Positions 1 to 8,637 of a stretch of DNA of 35,305 bases are shown here, piece after piece. The DNA comes from Streptomyces bambusae (lineage in GTDB: Bacteria; Actinomycetota; Actinomycetes; Streptomycetales; Streptomycetaceae). The stretch covers positions 1-35,305 of the forward strand of contig NZ_WTFF01000030.1 of assembly GCF_019400985.1 (NCBI RefSeq), written 5' to 3'. The notes beneath the pieces are model-generated. The model saw only the letters and a list, made by a program, of their open reading frames with translations, was not told the DNA's origin and did no database searches. Position 1 is the stretch's first letter, and every line of letters starts with the position of its first letter. Made by a program: the position numbers and the translations under genes.

Positions 1-564
1 GGCCGGGTCCGGGGCGGCCCGCAGCAGGAGCAGCTCGTGGTACACGGGGGCGGTCGCGGTCACCACCACCGCCCGCGCGTCGGTGCCGGCAGCGAGGTCG
101 CCGCGCGCGACGGCCCGGTCGACCACCGCCGCGCACCGCTCGTAGCGGTCCGCCCAGAACCGGCCCAGGGCCGCGGCGGCCTCCGGGGACCGGAACGAGG
201 CGGCGATCAGGGCCGTGGTGAGGGTCGCGTCGGCGGCGAGGGCGTCGTAGACCTCCTGGTTCATGGCGGCGAGGTCCTCCTCCAGCGAGCCGGTGTCGGG
301 CGGGCTCCACGTGTCGTCGTCGGCCGCCGCGTCGAGGACGTCGGCCAGCAGGCCGCCCACGTCGCGCCAGCGCCGGTAGACCGTCGTGCGGTGCACGCCG
401 GCCCGTTCGGCGACCGCGTCCACGGTCAGGCCGTCGTACCCGCCCTGCACCAGCAGGGCGCCGACGGCCTCCAGGACCTGGGCGCGGACCCGTGCGCTGC
501 GGCCGCCGGTGCGACGGCGGGCCGGGAACTCTGCATTGCCACTTGCGGGCGTCGGGCTGTCCAT
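1..564 (-). CDS. TetR-family transcriptional repressor (C-terminus beyond window)
   Basis: 188 codons are visible without a stop; the 3' end lies outside the window. The N-terminus has an Arg-rich stretch (RARRR-like, residues 15-27) and then a TetR helix-turn-helix at about residues 46-66 (LTVDAVAERAGVHRTTVYRRW). The rest is a helical ligand-binding domain, which cannot be assigned to an inducer. It is divergent from the ABC-F gene at 692, so by the usual logic of such pairs it probably represses that gene and itself (inference). The ATG at 564 is chosen because a TAGAAT -10 hexamer lies only 6 nt upstream, which fits a leaderless transcript starting at the ATG. I see no Shine-Dalgarno sequence. 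The TetR family call is secure; the ligand and target are not. Confidence 0.9.
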   Translation of the reverse strand, partial: MDSPTPASGNAEFPARRRTGGRSARVRAQVLEAVGALLVQGGYDGLTVDAVAERAGVHRTTVYRRWRDVGGLLADVLDAAADDDTWSPPDTGSLEEDLAAMNQEVYDALAADATLTTALIAASFRSPEAAAALGRFWADRYERCAAVVDRAVARGDLAAGTDARAVVVTATAPVYHELLLLRAAPDPA

Positions 565-565
565 G

Positions 566-601
566 CAAACATTCTAACGCAACATTCGTCGCTTTAAGGA
601 G
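566..601. promoter_or_regulatory. Divergent tetR / ABC-F promoter-operator region
   Basis: An AT-rich island in GC-rich surroundings. On the minus strand TAGAAT (576-571) is a good -10 for tetR. A direct repeat AACATTC occurs at 568-574 and 581-587 with a 13-bp period and overlaps that -10, so it is a candidate repressor site. It is a direct rather than an inverted repeat, which is unusual for TetR proteins. AAGGAG at 596-601 is the ribosome binding site of the upstream ORF at 610. No -10 for the ABC-F gene is obvious. Confidence 0.45.
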
Positions 602-691
602 TGATCCCGATGGTGATCCACCCCCGTTCCCTGTGCTCCGCACCCTCCTCCCCCTCCCTCCGCCCCGCTCCGGGCACCCGAAAGGCACCCC

Positions 692-2368
<1,677 letters not shown>

Positions 2369-2420
2369 CCCGCGACGCGCCCTGGGCCCCGTACTCCCGG
2401 GTCTCGTGCCCGGCCTGACC

Positions 2421-2440
2421 GGCCCCGCGTCGGCGGGGCC
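2421..2440 (+). terminator. Possible terminator after the ABC-F gene
   Basis: Inverted repeat GGCCCCGC / GCGGGGCC (8 bp, loop GTCG), 53 nt after the ABC-F stop and about 110 nt before the lyase start. There is no T-tract, as is usual in Streptomyces. Confidence 0.4.
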
Positions 2441-2549
2441 CGTAGCCCGCTCGCACTCCGGCCATCCGCAGCACGCACACGTAGCACGCGCACTGTCCGC
2501 AGCACACGCACCATGCGCACCACCGAACCACCCCTCTGGAAAGGACCGC

Positions 2550-3464
2550 ATGCCCACCCGCACCACCCCGATCCCGGCCCTCACCGACCAGCGCGACTTC
2601 CCCGTCGCCGACCCCGCCTCCGGCCCGTACGCCGTCACCGCCGGTCCCGACGGAGCCCTGTGGTGCACGCTCGTGCACGGCGGCCGCATCGCCCGGCTGA
2701 CGCCCGCCGGGCAGCTCGACGAGTTCGCGCTGGACTCCCCCGACTGCGGGCCGTCCCTCATCGCCGCCGGACCCGACGGAGCCCTGTGGTTCACGCGGAT
2801 GCGCGACCACCGCATCGGCCGGATCACCGTGGACGGGGGGTCGACCAGCTACGCCCTGCCCACGGCCGGCGCCGGACCGTACGGCATCGCCGCCGGCCCC
2901 GACGGAGCGCTGTGGTTCACCCAGCTGCACGCCGACCGGATCGGGCGGATCACCGCCGAGGGCGAGGTCACCGAGTTCCCGCTGCCCGTCGAGGGCGCCT
3001 TCCCGTCGGCGATCGCGGCGGGCGCCGACGGCGCGCTGTGGTTCACGCTCAACCAGGCCGGCGCCGTCGGCCGGATCACCGTGGACGGCGAGGTCGACGT
3101 CCACCCCCTGCCGACGTCCGGCGCCGGGCCCGTGGGGCTGGCGGCCGGGCCGGACGGGGCCCTGTGGTTCGCCGAGATCGGCGCCGGCAGCATCGGCCGG
3201 ATCACGACGGCCGGCGCGATCACCGAGTTCCCGCTGCCCGATCCGGCCTGCCGCCCGCACGCGGTGGTCGCGGGGCCGGACGGAGCCTGCTGGTTCACCG
3301 AGTGGGGCGCGGGCCGGATCGGCCGCATCACGCCCGACGGCGGGGTCACGGAGTACGCGCTGGCAGACACCGGCTCCGAGCCCCACGGCCTGGCCTTCGG
3401 GCCGGACGGCGCCCTGTACACGGCCCTGGAGCACGGCGGCATCGCCCGGCTGGAGTTCGCGTAG
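2550..3464 (+). CDS. vgb: Virginiamycin B lyase-like (streptogramin B lyase) seven-bladed beta-propeller
   Basis: 304 residues, close to the roughly 295-300 of Vgb. Seven repeats of about 42 residues with the pattern GPDGALWFT...RIGRIT give the propeller blades. Vgb opens the streptogramin B ring by elimination at the ester bond and needs Mg2+, a His and a Glu 14 residues apart. His237 (PHAVV) and Glu251 (WFTEWG) have that spacing and are the likely equivalents (inference). The residue two before the His is Arg235, where I recall a Glu in Vgb, so activity should not be assumed. GGAAAGG at 2538-2544 supports ATG 2550 over an upstream in-frame start. It follows the ABC-F gene in the same direction after a weak terminator-like stem. 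Some propellers of this look have unrelated substrates. Confidence 0.75.
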   Translation: MPTRTTPIPALTDQRDFPVADPASGPYAVTAGPDGALWCTLVHGGRIARLTPAGQLDEFALDSPDCGPSLIAAGPDGALWFTRMRDHRIGRITVDGGSTSYALPTAGAGPYGIAAGPDGALWFTQLHADRIGRITAEGEVTEFPLPVEGAFPSAIAAGADGALWFTLNQAGAVGRITVDGEVDVHPLPTSGAGPVGLAAGPDGALWFAEIGAGSIGRITTAGAITEFPLPDPACRPHAVVAGPDGACWFTEWGAGRIGRITPDGGVTEYALADTGSEPHGLAFGPDGALYTALEHGGIARLEFA

Positions 3465-3541
3465 GGCCGTAGGGCCCCACCGCGCCAGGCCCCGGAGCCT
3501 TCTCGCGGCGCCCTGACCGCACCGGCCGCCGGGGCCTGCGC

Positions 3542-3550
3542 TGGTAAAAT
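3542..3550 (+). promoter_or_regulatory. Extended -10 promoter for the DEAD-box helicase gene
   Basis: TGGTAAAAT is an extended -10 (TGn followed by TAAAAT at 3545-3550), an AT-rich patch in very GC-rich sequence. No convincing -35 lies 16-19 nt upstream. Transcription would start near 3557, giving an 83-nt leader that contains the hairpin at 3571-3605. Confidence 0.5.
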
Positions 3551-3570
3551 GGCCGGACGCTTACGACGCA

Positions 3571-3605
3571 GCCGGGGCCCGTACCGCGAGGGTACGGGCC
3601 CCGGC
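3571..3605 (+). promoter_or_regulatory. 15-bp perfect hairpin in the helicase mRNA leader
   Basis: Left arm 3571-3585 (GCCGGGGCCCGTACC), loop GCGAG, right arm 3591-3605, with no mismatch. It lies 34 nt before the helicase start and just upstream of the GAGGAAGG ribosome binding site. It may be a leader structure acted on by the helicase or by temperature, or an intrinsic terminator for the lyase gene about 107 nt upstream. Confidence 0.6.
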
Positions 3606-3639
3606 CCGTTCCGGGCACCGGGACGAGGAAGGTTTCTCC

Positions 3640-5046
3640 ATGAACGCGAAGCGCGAGTTCGCGCTGCCGGAAACGGTCACCCCGGGGCTGCCGCCGGCAG
3701 CCTCGTTCGCCGAGCTCGGGCTGCCGCCGGAGCTGGTGCGGACGATGGCCGGCCTGGCCGTGGCGGAGCCCTTCCCGATCCAGGCCGCGACCCTGCCGAA
3801 CGCCCTGGCCGGCCGGGACGTCCTGGGCCGGGCGCGGACCGGCTCCGGCAAGACCCTCGCCTTCGGACTGGCCCTGCTCGCGCGCACCGCGGGCCGGCGG
3901 GCCGGGGCGAAGCGGCCGCTCGCGCTGGTCCTCGTACCGACCCGGGAGCTCGCCCAGCAGGTCGCCGACGCGCTGACCCCGTACGCCCAGGCCTTGGAGC
4001 TGCGGCTGACGGTGGTGGTCGGCGGGCTGCAGAGCGGGCGGCAGGCCGCCGCGCTCAAGGCCGGCGCCGAGGTGGTCGTCGCCACCCCGGGCCGGCTCGC
4101 GGACCTGGTCGGGCGCCGCGACTGCCACCTGGACCAGGTGCGGATCACGGTGCTGGACGAGGCCGACCAGATGTGCGACATGGGCTTCCTGCCCCAGGTC
4201 TCGGAGCTCCTGGACCAGGTCCGGCCGGACGGGCAGCGGATGCTGTTCTCGGCGACCCTGGACCGCGACGTCGACCACCTCGTGCGGCACTACCTCGACG
4301 ATCCGGTGGTCGCGACGGTCGACGCCGCGGCGGGCGCGGTGGCCGCGATGGACCACCACGTGCTGCACGTCCACGGCGCGGAGAAGTTCCAGACCGCCAC
4401 CGAGATCGCGGCCCGGGACGGACGGGTGCTGATGTTCCTGGACACCCGGCAGAGCGTGGACCGGTTCACCCGCCAGCTGCGCGGCAGCGGCGTACGGGCG
4501 GCCGCCCTGCACAGCGGGAAGTCCCAGCCGCAGCGCACGCACACGCTGGAGCAGTTCAAGCAGGGCGAGATCGACGTCCTGGTCGCCACCGACGTCGCCG
4601 CCCGCGGCCTGCACGTGGACGCGCTGGACCTGGTCGTGAACGTCGATCCGCCGGCCGACCCCAAGGACTACCTGCACCGCGGCGGCCGCACCGCGCGGGC
4701 CGGCGAGTCGGGCCGCGTGGTCACCCTGGTCACCGCGGGCCAGCGGCGCGACGTGAGCCGCATGCTGTCGGAGGCCGGCATCCGGGCGACGGCCACCCCG
4801 GTACGCCCCGGTGACCCCGCCCTGGCCCGGATCACGGGCGCGAAGCGGCCGCCCGGTGTGCCGCTGCCGGGCAGCGCCGCGCCCGCGGCGGAGCCGGCGG
4901 CCGGGAAGGCCGGGGCCAAGGAGAGCACCCTCGGTTTCCGCGGGCTGGGCAGCAGTCCCGCCCGTGGCAAGGAGTCACGCAGGACGGCCGAGGCCCGCAA
5001 GCTGGCGGAGGCCCGCAGGGCGGCCCGGGTGCGCCGGGGCCGCTGA
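3640..5046 (+). CDS. DEAD-box ATP-dependent RNA helicase
   Basis: 468 residues. The Q-motif lies at about 23-48 (FAELGLPPELV...PIQ), motif I is ARTGSGKT (65-72), Ia PTRELA (100-105), TPGR (149-152), motif II DEAD (173-176) and motif III SAT (204-206). The second RecA domain has a TDVAARG motif and HRGGRTARAG (motif VI). A basic, Ala/Arg-rich tail (after about residue 400) probably binds RNA, as in RhlE/CsdA-type helicases that unwind RNA duplexes in ribosome assembly, decay and cold response. The strong ribosome binding site GAGGAAGG supports ATG 3640. It is monocistronic, with its own promoter and a structured leader. The role of this particular paralogue is not determined. Confidence 0.95.
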   Translation: MNAKREFALPETVTPGLPPAASFAELGLPPELVRTMAGLAVAEPFPIQAATLPNALAGRDVLGRARTGSGKTLAFGLALLARTAGRRAGAKRPLALVLVPTRELAQQVADALTPYAQALELRLTVVVGGLQSGRQAAALKAGAEVVVATPGRLADLVGRRDCHLDQVRITVLDEADQMCDMGFLPQVSELLDQVRPDGQRMLFSATLDRDVDHLVRHYLDDPVVATVDAAAGAVAAMDHHVLHVHGAEKFQTATEIAARDGRVLMFLDTRQSVDRFTRQLRGSGVRAAALHSGKSQPQRTHTLEQFKQGEIDVLVATDVAARGLHVDALDLVVNVDPPADPKDYLHRGGRTARAGESGRVVTLVTAGQRRDVSRMLSEAGIRATATPVRPGDPALARITGAKRPPGVPLPGSAAPAAEPAAGKAGAKESTLGFRGLGSSPARGKESRRTAEARKLAEARRAARVRRGR

Positions 5047-5093
5047 CCCCGGCCTGCGCCGCCGGCGAGGCACGTGGCAGGCGGGACGAGGGG

Positions 5094-5170
5094 GGCGGAG
5101 CGGCTGGATTCGAACCAGCGTGTCCCGGTTTTGGAGACCGGTGCGACGACCTCTGCGCTACGGCTCCGCC
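5094..5170 (-). tRNA. Atypical tRNA-like gene with Trp anticodon CCA (long acceptor stem)
   Basis: On the minus strand: acceptor GGCGGAG plus CG, paired with CG plus CTCCGCC (9 bp with one bulged C). Then come U8-A9, a D-arm GCGC/TCGC with an 8-nt loop containing GG, and anticodon stem CCGGT/ACCGG with loop CTCCAAA (U33, anticodon CCA). A 5-nt variable loop and T-arm GCTGG-TTCGAAT-CCAGC follow. Canonical T-loop residues and CCA anticodon are present, but acceptor plus T-stem is about 14 bp rather than 12, and the base after the acceptor is C rather than the G73 expected of bacterial tRNA-Trp. No CCA is encoded. It shares its D-arm and flanking CG with the element at 6875-6950. It may be a special-purpose tRNA or a regulatory tRNA mimic. 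Confidence 0.6.
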
Positions 5171-5180
5171 CTTGCCGGTG

Positions 5181-5186
5181 ATCTTA
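5181..5186 (-). promoter_or_regulatory. -10 hexamer for the CCA tRNA-like gene
   Basis: TAAGAT on the minus strand (5186-5181) ends 10 nt before the predicted tRNA 5' end at 5170, so transcription would start almost at the mature end. No clear -35. The second tRNA-like gene has a -10 at the same distance. Confidence 0.45.
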
Positions 5187-5258
5187 CGAGACCCCCGCCG
5201 GACCCGGTTCAGGCGGCCCTGGTGCCGGCGAAGCCGGTGGCCTGCGGGCCGGGGAGTG

Positions 5259-6770
5259 TCACCACTGCGCCTCCCGGTAGTCCTTGAGGAAGACGCCGGC
5301 CACCGGGTCCCCCGCCTCGCCGCGCACGATGGGGTCGTACACGCGCGCCGCGCCGTCCACGATGTCGAGCGGGGTCCGGAAACCCGCTGCGGCGATCCGG
5401 TTCTTCCTGGGCACGGGGTTCTCGTCGGTGATCCATCCGGTGTCGACGCTGCACATGTGGACGCCGTGCGCGGCGAGTTCGGGGCCGCTGGTGCGGGTCA
5501 GCATGTTCAGGGCCGCCTTGGCCATGTTGGTGTGCGGATGGCCGGCCGTCTTGCGCCGCACCGCGAAGCGCCCTTCCACGGCCGTCACGTTGACGACGTA
5601 GCGGTGGGGCCGCGGCGAGGCGAGCAGCAGCGGCAGCAGCCGGTCGACCAGCAGGGCCGGTGCCAGGGCGTTGACGAGCTGGGTCTCCAGCAGTTCGGCG
5701 GGGTCGAGCTCGCCGAGCTTCACCGACCAGGAGTTGGCGGGGGCGGGGTCGGGCAGCAGCCCGGCCTCGTCGGCCTCGTCCAGGACCAGGGCGAGGGCGC
5801 CGGAGGCACCGGTTCCGCCTGCCTCCAGGGCCCGCATCGGCTCGTAGCCCGGGGCCCGCCACATCCGGCCGGGACCGGGCAGCGCCGCGGACTCGGCGGC
5901 GGCCAGCAGCGCGTACGACTCGGGCGGGCGGCGTACGGTCTGCGCGGCGTTGTTGACCAGGATGTCGAGGGGGTCGCCGTCGGCGCGCAGCCGTTCGCAC
6001 AGGCCGAGGACCTGGCGGGGGTCGCGCAGGTCGACGGCGACGACGGTGAGCCGGTCCAGCCACTGCTCGCTGCCGGGGGCGGCGCGGAAGCGGGCCAGGG
6101 TGTCCTGGGGGAAGCGGCTGGTGACGAGGAGCTCGGCGCCGTCGCGCAGCATCATGAGGGCCAGCTGGAAACCGATCTTGACGCGGCCGCCGGTGAGGAG
6201 CGCGCGGCGGCCGGTCAGGTCGCAGCTCATGGCCCGGCGGGCGGTGTTGTCGGCGGCGCAGTCGGGGCAGAGCCGGTGGTAGAAGCCGTCGGCCTGCCGG
6301 TAGAACTGCTTGCAGACGTAGCAGCGGCGGGGGCGGGCGAAGACCCCGACGGGGCCGGCCGCGGCGGCGGCGTCGAGCGGGGCGTCCTCGCGGCGTTCCG
6401 GTGCACCGGTCGCGGTCGCGGCGGCGAGGGCGTCGTCGGCGGCGGTGCGGGCCTCGTTGCGGTTCTTGCGGCGGCGCTGGCGGCCGTCGCGGGCGAAGCA
6501 GGCGGCGACCTGTTCGGCCCTCAGCCGCACCGGGTCGTCCGCGGGGAGGGCGCGCAGCTTGCCGACCGTACGGTCGAAGGCCGCGAGTTCCTCCTCGGTG
6601 ACGGTCTCCCCGGCCTCCTCCGGCACGCGTTTGTGGCCGTGCGCGTGCCCAGGCTCGTGCGCATGCTCGGGCTCGTGCCCATGCCCATGCCCGTGCCCGT
6701 GCGCCTGCTGCCTCGCCTGTCCCGCCAACTCCCCCGCCGCCCTGCCCCTGGTGTCCGTCGTCGCGGCCAC
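5259..6770 (-). CDS. SDR-like oxidoreductase with His-rich N-terminus and zinc ribbon
   Basis: 503 residues from GTG 6770. Residues 24-46 are a His-rich segment (HGHGHGHGH..HAHGH), probably metal-binding. A zinc ribbon follows with CYVC (150-153) and CPDC (168-171), then a Rossmann fold with TGGRVKIG (193-200) in place of the usual TGxxxGIG, and an NNAAQ motif. The usual SDR catalytic Ser and Tyr appear replaced: VVNVTAVEG where VNxSS is expected, and HTNMAK where YxxxK is expected, so only the Lys is clear. Activity may be lost or altered (inference). I see no good Shine-Dalgarno sequence. The next in-frame ATG is far inside, so the start is uncertain, and it overlaps the tRNA-like element at 6765-6837. 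Substrate unknown. Confidence 0.8.
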   Translation of the reverse strand: MAATTDTRGRAAGELAGQARQQAHGHGHGHGHEPEHAHEPGHAHGHKRVPEEAGETVTEEELAAFDRTVGKLRALPADDPVRLRAEQVAACFARDGRQRRRKNRNEARTAADDALAAATATGAPERREDAPLDAAAAAGPVGVFARPRRCYVCKQFYRQADGFYHRLCPDCAADNTARRAMSCDLTGRRALLTGGRVKIGFQLALMMLRDGAELLVTSRFPQDTLARFRAAPGSEQWLDRLTVVAVDLRDPRQVLGLCERLRADGDPLDILVNNAAQTVRRPPESYALLAAAESAALPGPGRMWRAPGYEPMRALEAGGTGASGALALVLDEADEAGLLPDPAPANSWSVKLGELDPAELLETQLVNALAPALLVDRLLPLLLASPRPHRYVVNVTAVEGRFAVRRKTAGHPHTNMAKAALNMLTRTSGPELAAHGVHMCSVDTGWITDENPVPRKNRIAAAGFRTPLDIVDGAARVYDPIVRGEAGDPVAGVFLKDYREAQW

Positions 6771-6837
6771 CGACCGGACGCGAACCGGCCTGTCACTCCT
6801 GGTGGGGAGGGTACGACTGCCTCTGCGCCACGGGGCC
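6765..6837 (-). tRNA. Degenerate tRNA-like element (third of the set)
   Basis: Minus strand. Acceptor GGCCCCG pairs with CGG-GGCC with one bulged T (7 bp; CGC/GCG outside extends it). D-arm GCGCAGAGGCAGTCGT matches the D-arm of the two neighbours, and the T-arm is GCCGG-TTCGCGT-CCGGT. The 22-nt anticodon-arm segment has the same length as in the other two, but its stem pairs badly (best CTCC/GGAG around CCACCA) and position 33 is C. It is probably a pseudo-tRNA or a decayed copy. The SDR start codon lies inside its 3' acceptor strand. Confidence 0.35.
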
Positions 6838-6874
6838 GCGCGGTGCGCCCGCGCCCGGCGCACGCGCACTGCCT

Positions 6875-6950
6875 GCCCGGACGGCCGGATTCGAACCGGC
6901 GTCTCCCGCCATGGCATGGCGGTGCGACGACCTCTGCGCTACGTCCGGGC
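6875..6950 (-). tRNA. Atypical tRNA-like gene with Gly anticodon GCC (9-bp acceptor stem)
   Basis: Minus strand, 76 nt, folds cleanly. Acceptor GCCCGGACG/CGTCCGGGC (9 bp), U8-A9, D-arm GCGC/TCGC with loop AGAGGTCG, base A26, anticodon stem CCGCC/GGCGG with loop ATGCCAT (U33, anticodon GCC), variable loop GAGAC, T-arm GCCGG-TTCGAAT-CCGGC, discriminator A. Acceptor and T-stem are contiguous, giving 14 bp, against 12 in normal tRNAs and 13 in bacterial tRNA-Sec. The loop is ATGCCAT, unlike the TTGCCAA of ordinary tRNA-Gly(GCC). TAGGAT (6965-6960) is a -10 at the right distance for a start at the 5' end. The tRNA fold is strongly supported; charging and use in translation are not. Confidence 0.65.
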
Positions 6951-6959
6951 AGTGCGAAG

Positions 6960-6965
6960 ATCCTA
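6960..6965 (-). promoter_or_regulatory. -10 hexamer for the GCC tRNA-like gene
   Basis: TAGGAT on the minus strand, 9 nt before the predicted tRNA 5' end. It mirrors the spacing at the CCA tRNA-like gene and lies just after the phosphatase terminator, so the tRNA would start its own transcript. No clear -35. Confidence 0.45.
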
Positions 6966-6979
6966 ACGCTGCGGCTGCA

Positions 6980-7008
6980 CTAGGGCCTGTCCGGCGGACA
7001 GGCCCTAG
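6980..7008 (-). terminator. Terminator of the tyrosine phosphatase gene
   Basis: Perfect 13-bp stem CTAGGGCCTGTCC (6980-6992) and its complement (6996-7008) with a 3-nt loop. The phosphatase stop codon (7005-7007) lies inside the stem. Confidence 0.75.
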
Positions 7009-7754
7009 GCCGTCTCGGGCTCCAGCAGCCGGTCCCGCAGCCGGGCGATCAGCTCCTCGTCCACCCCGAGGTGGCCGGTGGCGTACGCGTGGACCGAGCC
7101 GTAGGTGGCGGCCAGGTCTGCCAGGAAGAGCCGGATGACCTCCTCCGGCGCCCGCCCGTACGCCGGCCAGCGCAGGACGCGGTCCGGGTTGGCCGCCTTC
7201 CAGTCGGCCACCAGGCGCTCGGTGGCGAGCTCGGTCAGGGCGAAGTCGGCGGCGATCTCGTCCTCGCCGACCCCGAGCAACGCGAGCACCAGGGCCGCGA
7301 GCAGGCCGGTGCGGTCCTTGCCTGAGGCGCAGTGGAAGACCTGCGGGTCGTCGGAGCCGGCGATCACCTCCAGGGCGGCGCGCAGTTCGACGGCTCCGTC
7401 GAGGGCGACCTCCGCGAACCGGTCGGCGAGGTAGCGCCAGGGGTCGAGCTCGGGGTCGATCTCGGCCTGGTCGTAGGGGCGGTGCTCCACGCTGAGGTTG
7501 AGGTACGTGACGTCGTCGGAGTGCGGTATGCGGCCCTTGGCCTCGATCTCCCACGGGTAGCGCAGGTCGATGACGGTCCGCACGCCCAGCTCGCGGAAGC
7601 GGTGGCGGTCGCCGGCCGCGTCCGGGCCCGCCAGTTTGGCGAGGGAGTCGGAGCGGTAGAGCCGCTGCCAGCGGACGGTGCGGCCGTCGCGGGTCCGGTA
7701 GCCGCCGAGGTCCCGGAAGTTGTGGAGGCGCTCGAACGCGATGTGTCGTATCAC
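7005..7754 (-). CDS. Tyrosine-protein phosphatase (dual-specificity-like, CX5R family)
   Basis: 249 residues. The signature HCASGKDRTG gives nucleophile Cys142 and phosphate-binding Arg148. The N-terminal NFRDLGGY (12-19) and LYRSDSL (32-38) are typical of the Y_phosphatase3/MptpB-like family, which removes phosphate from protein Tyr, or from phosphoinositides in some members. GTG 7754 is chosen because AAGG at 7766-7763 lies 8 nt upstream. Further in-frame GTGs at 7763 and 7772 are less well placed, and the longer open frame upstream overlaps the FMN reductase gene. It is followed at once by a terminator and, to the FMN reductase side, a 77-nt gap. The family is sure; the substrate is unknown. 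Confidence 0.9.
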   Translation of the reverse strand: MIRHIAFERLHNFRDLGGYRTRDGRTVRWQRLYRSDSLAKLAGPDAAGDRHRFRELGVRTVIDLRYPWEIEAKGRIPHSDDVTYLNLSVEHRPYDQAEIDPELDPWRYLADRFAEVALDGAVELRAALEVIAGSDDPQVFHCASGKDRTGLLAALVLALLGVGEDEIAADFALTELATERLVADWKAANPDRVLRWPAYGRAPEEVIRLFLADLAATYGSVHAYATGHLGVDEELIARLRDRLLEPETA

Positions 7755-7831
7755 GCGCCCCACCTTAATCACCTGCCACCCGCACCACCGGTCCCAACGG
7801 CCCCAACGGCCCTGGCTGTGCGCGGAATTGC

Positions 7832-8554
7832 TCAGTCCTGGGCGCGGGCGGTGACGGGGGCGTCGGTGCCGTCGCCGAGGAACTCGTACCAGCGGCGCTG
7901 GAGGCACAGGTAGCGGGTGTCCGCCTCGGCCAGGTCGAGGAAGGAGTCCACGGTCTGGGTGAGGCGCTCGGCGAGCTGCGGGTCGGTCAGCTCGCCGTCC
8001 TCGGTGAAGGCGTGGTGGGCGCCGGCCAGGCTGAACATGTCCGGATAGACGCGGGCCCCGAGGTGCTCCAGCGGGACGCGCAGGGCCCACAGGCCGCGGT
8101 TGCCGCCCACCATGGACGGCGAGGCCGAGACCAGCAGGGTCTGCTTGTCCTTGAACGGCTGGGGCCGGAAGCGCGAGACCCAGTCGATGGCGTTCTTCAC
8201 CACCCCCGGCACCGAGGCGTTGTACTCGGGCGAGGCGATCACCAGGGCCTGGGCGGCCTCGATCCGGTCGCGCAGCGCGACCGCCGCCGGGGGCGGGCCT
8301 TCTCCGGCCTCGGTGTCGCCGTCGTAGGCGGGCATGGGGAAATCGGCCAGGCGGGCGAGGTCCACGGTCGGACCGGAGCGGGTGACGAGCCCGCCGACGA
8401 GCGAGGCGAGCCGGCGGTTCATCGAACCGCTCCGGGAGGAGCCGGCCAGCACGAAGACGCGCAGCGAGGCGCGGGCGGATCCGTCACCGGCGGCGGATCC
8501 GAAGCCCGGCCGGGCCGGGTCCGTCGGGAAGCGGTCGTCGTACGTCGGATCCAC
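7832..8554 (-). CDS. NADPH-dependent FMN reductase-family flavoprotein
   Basis: 240 residues. After a variable N-terminus of about 30 residues comes a flavodoxin-like fold: LAGSSRSGSMN (37-47) is the FMN phosphate-binding loop and SPEYNASVPGVVKNAIDW is the second family signature near the flavin. Members use NAD(P)H to reduce FMN, quinones, azo dyes or chromate. The C-terminal region (ADTRYLCLQRRWYEFLG) follows the core fold. AGGAG with 6 nt spacing supports GTG 8554, and no later start keeps the whole fold. Its neighbour on each side is on the same strand, but the gaps (77 and 83 bp) do not show an operon. Confidence 0.88.
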   Translation of the reverse strand: MDPTYDDRFPTDPARPGFGSAAGDGSARASLRVFVLAGSSRSGSMNRRLASLVGGLVTRSGPTVDLARLADFPMPAYDGDTEAGEGPPPAAVALRDRIEAAQALVIASPEYNASVPGVVKNAIDWVSRFRPQPFKDKQTLLVSASPSMVGGNRGLWALRVPLEHLGARVYPDMFSLAGAHHAFTEDGELTDPQLAERLTQTVDSFLDLAEADTRYLCLQRRWYEFLGDGTDAPVTARAQD

Positions 8555-8637
8555 GGGTTCTCCTTGCCGGCGCGGGAGGGTTCGGCGCCGACTGTACGGC
8601 CGCCGCGCGGGCACACCGGACCGGCCGGGCCGTCAGG

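Noticed and set aside
5172..6983. 603-codon plus-strand open frame covering the SDR gene and two tRNA-like elements
   Set aside because: Low-complexity translation; the minus strand carries zinc ribbon, Rossmann motif and tRNA folds.
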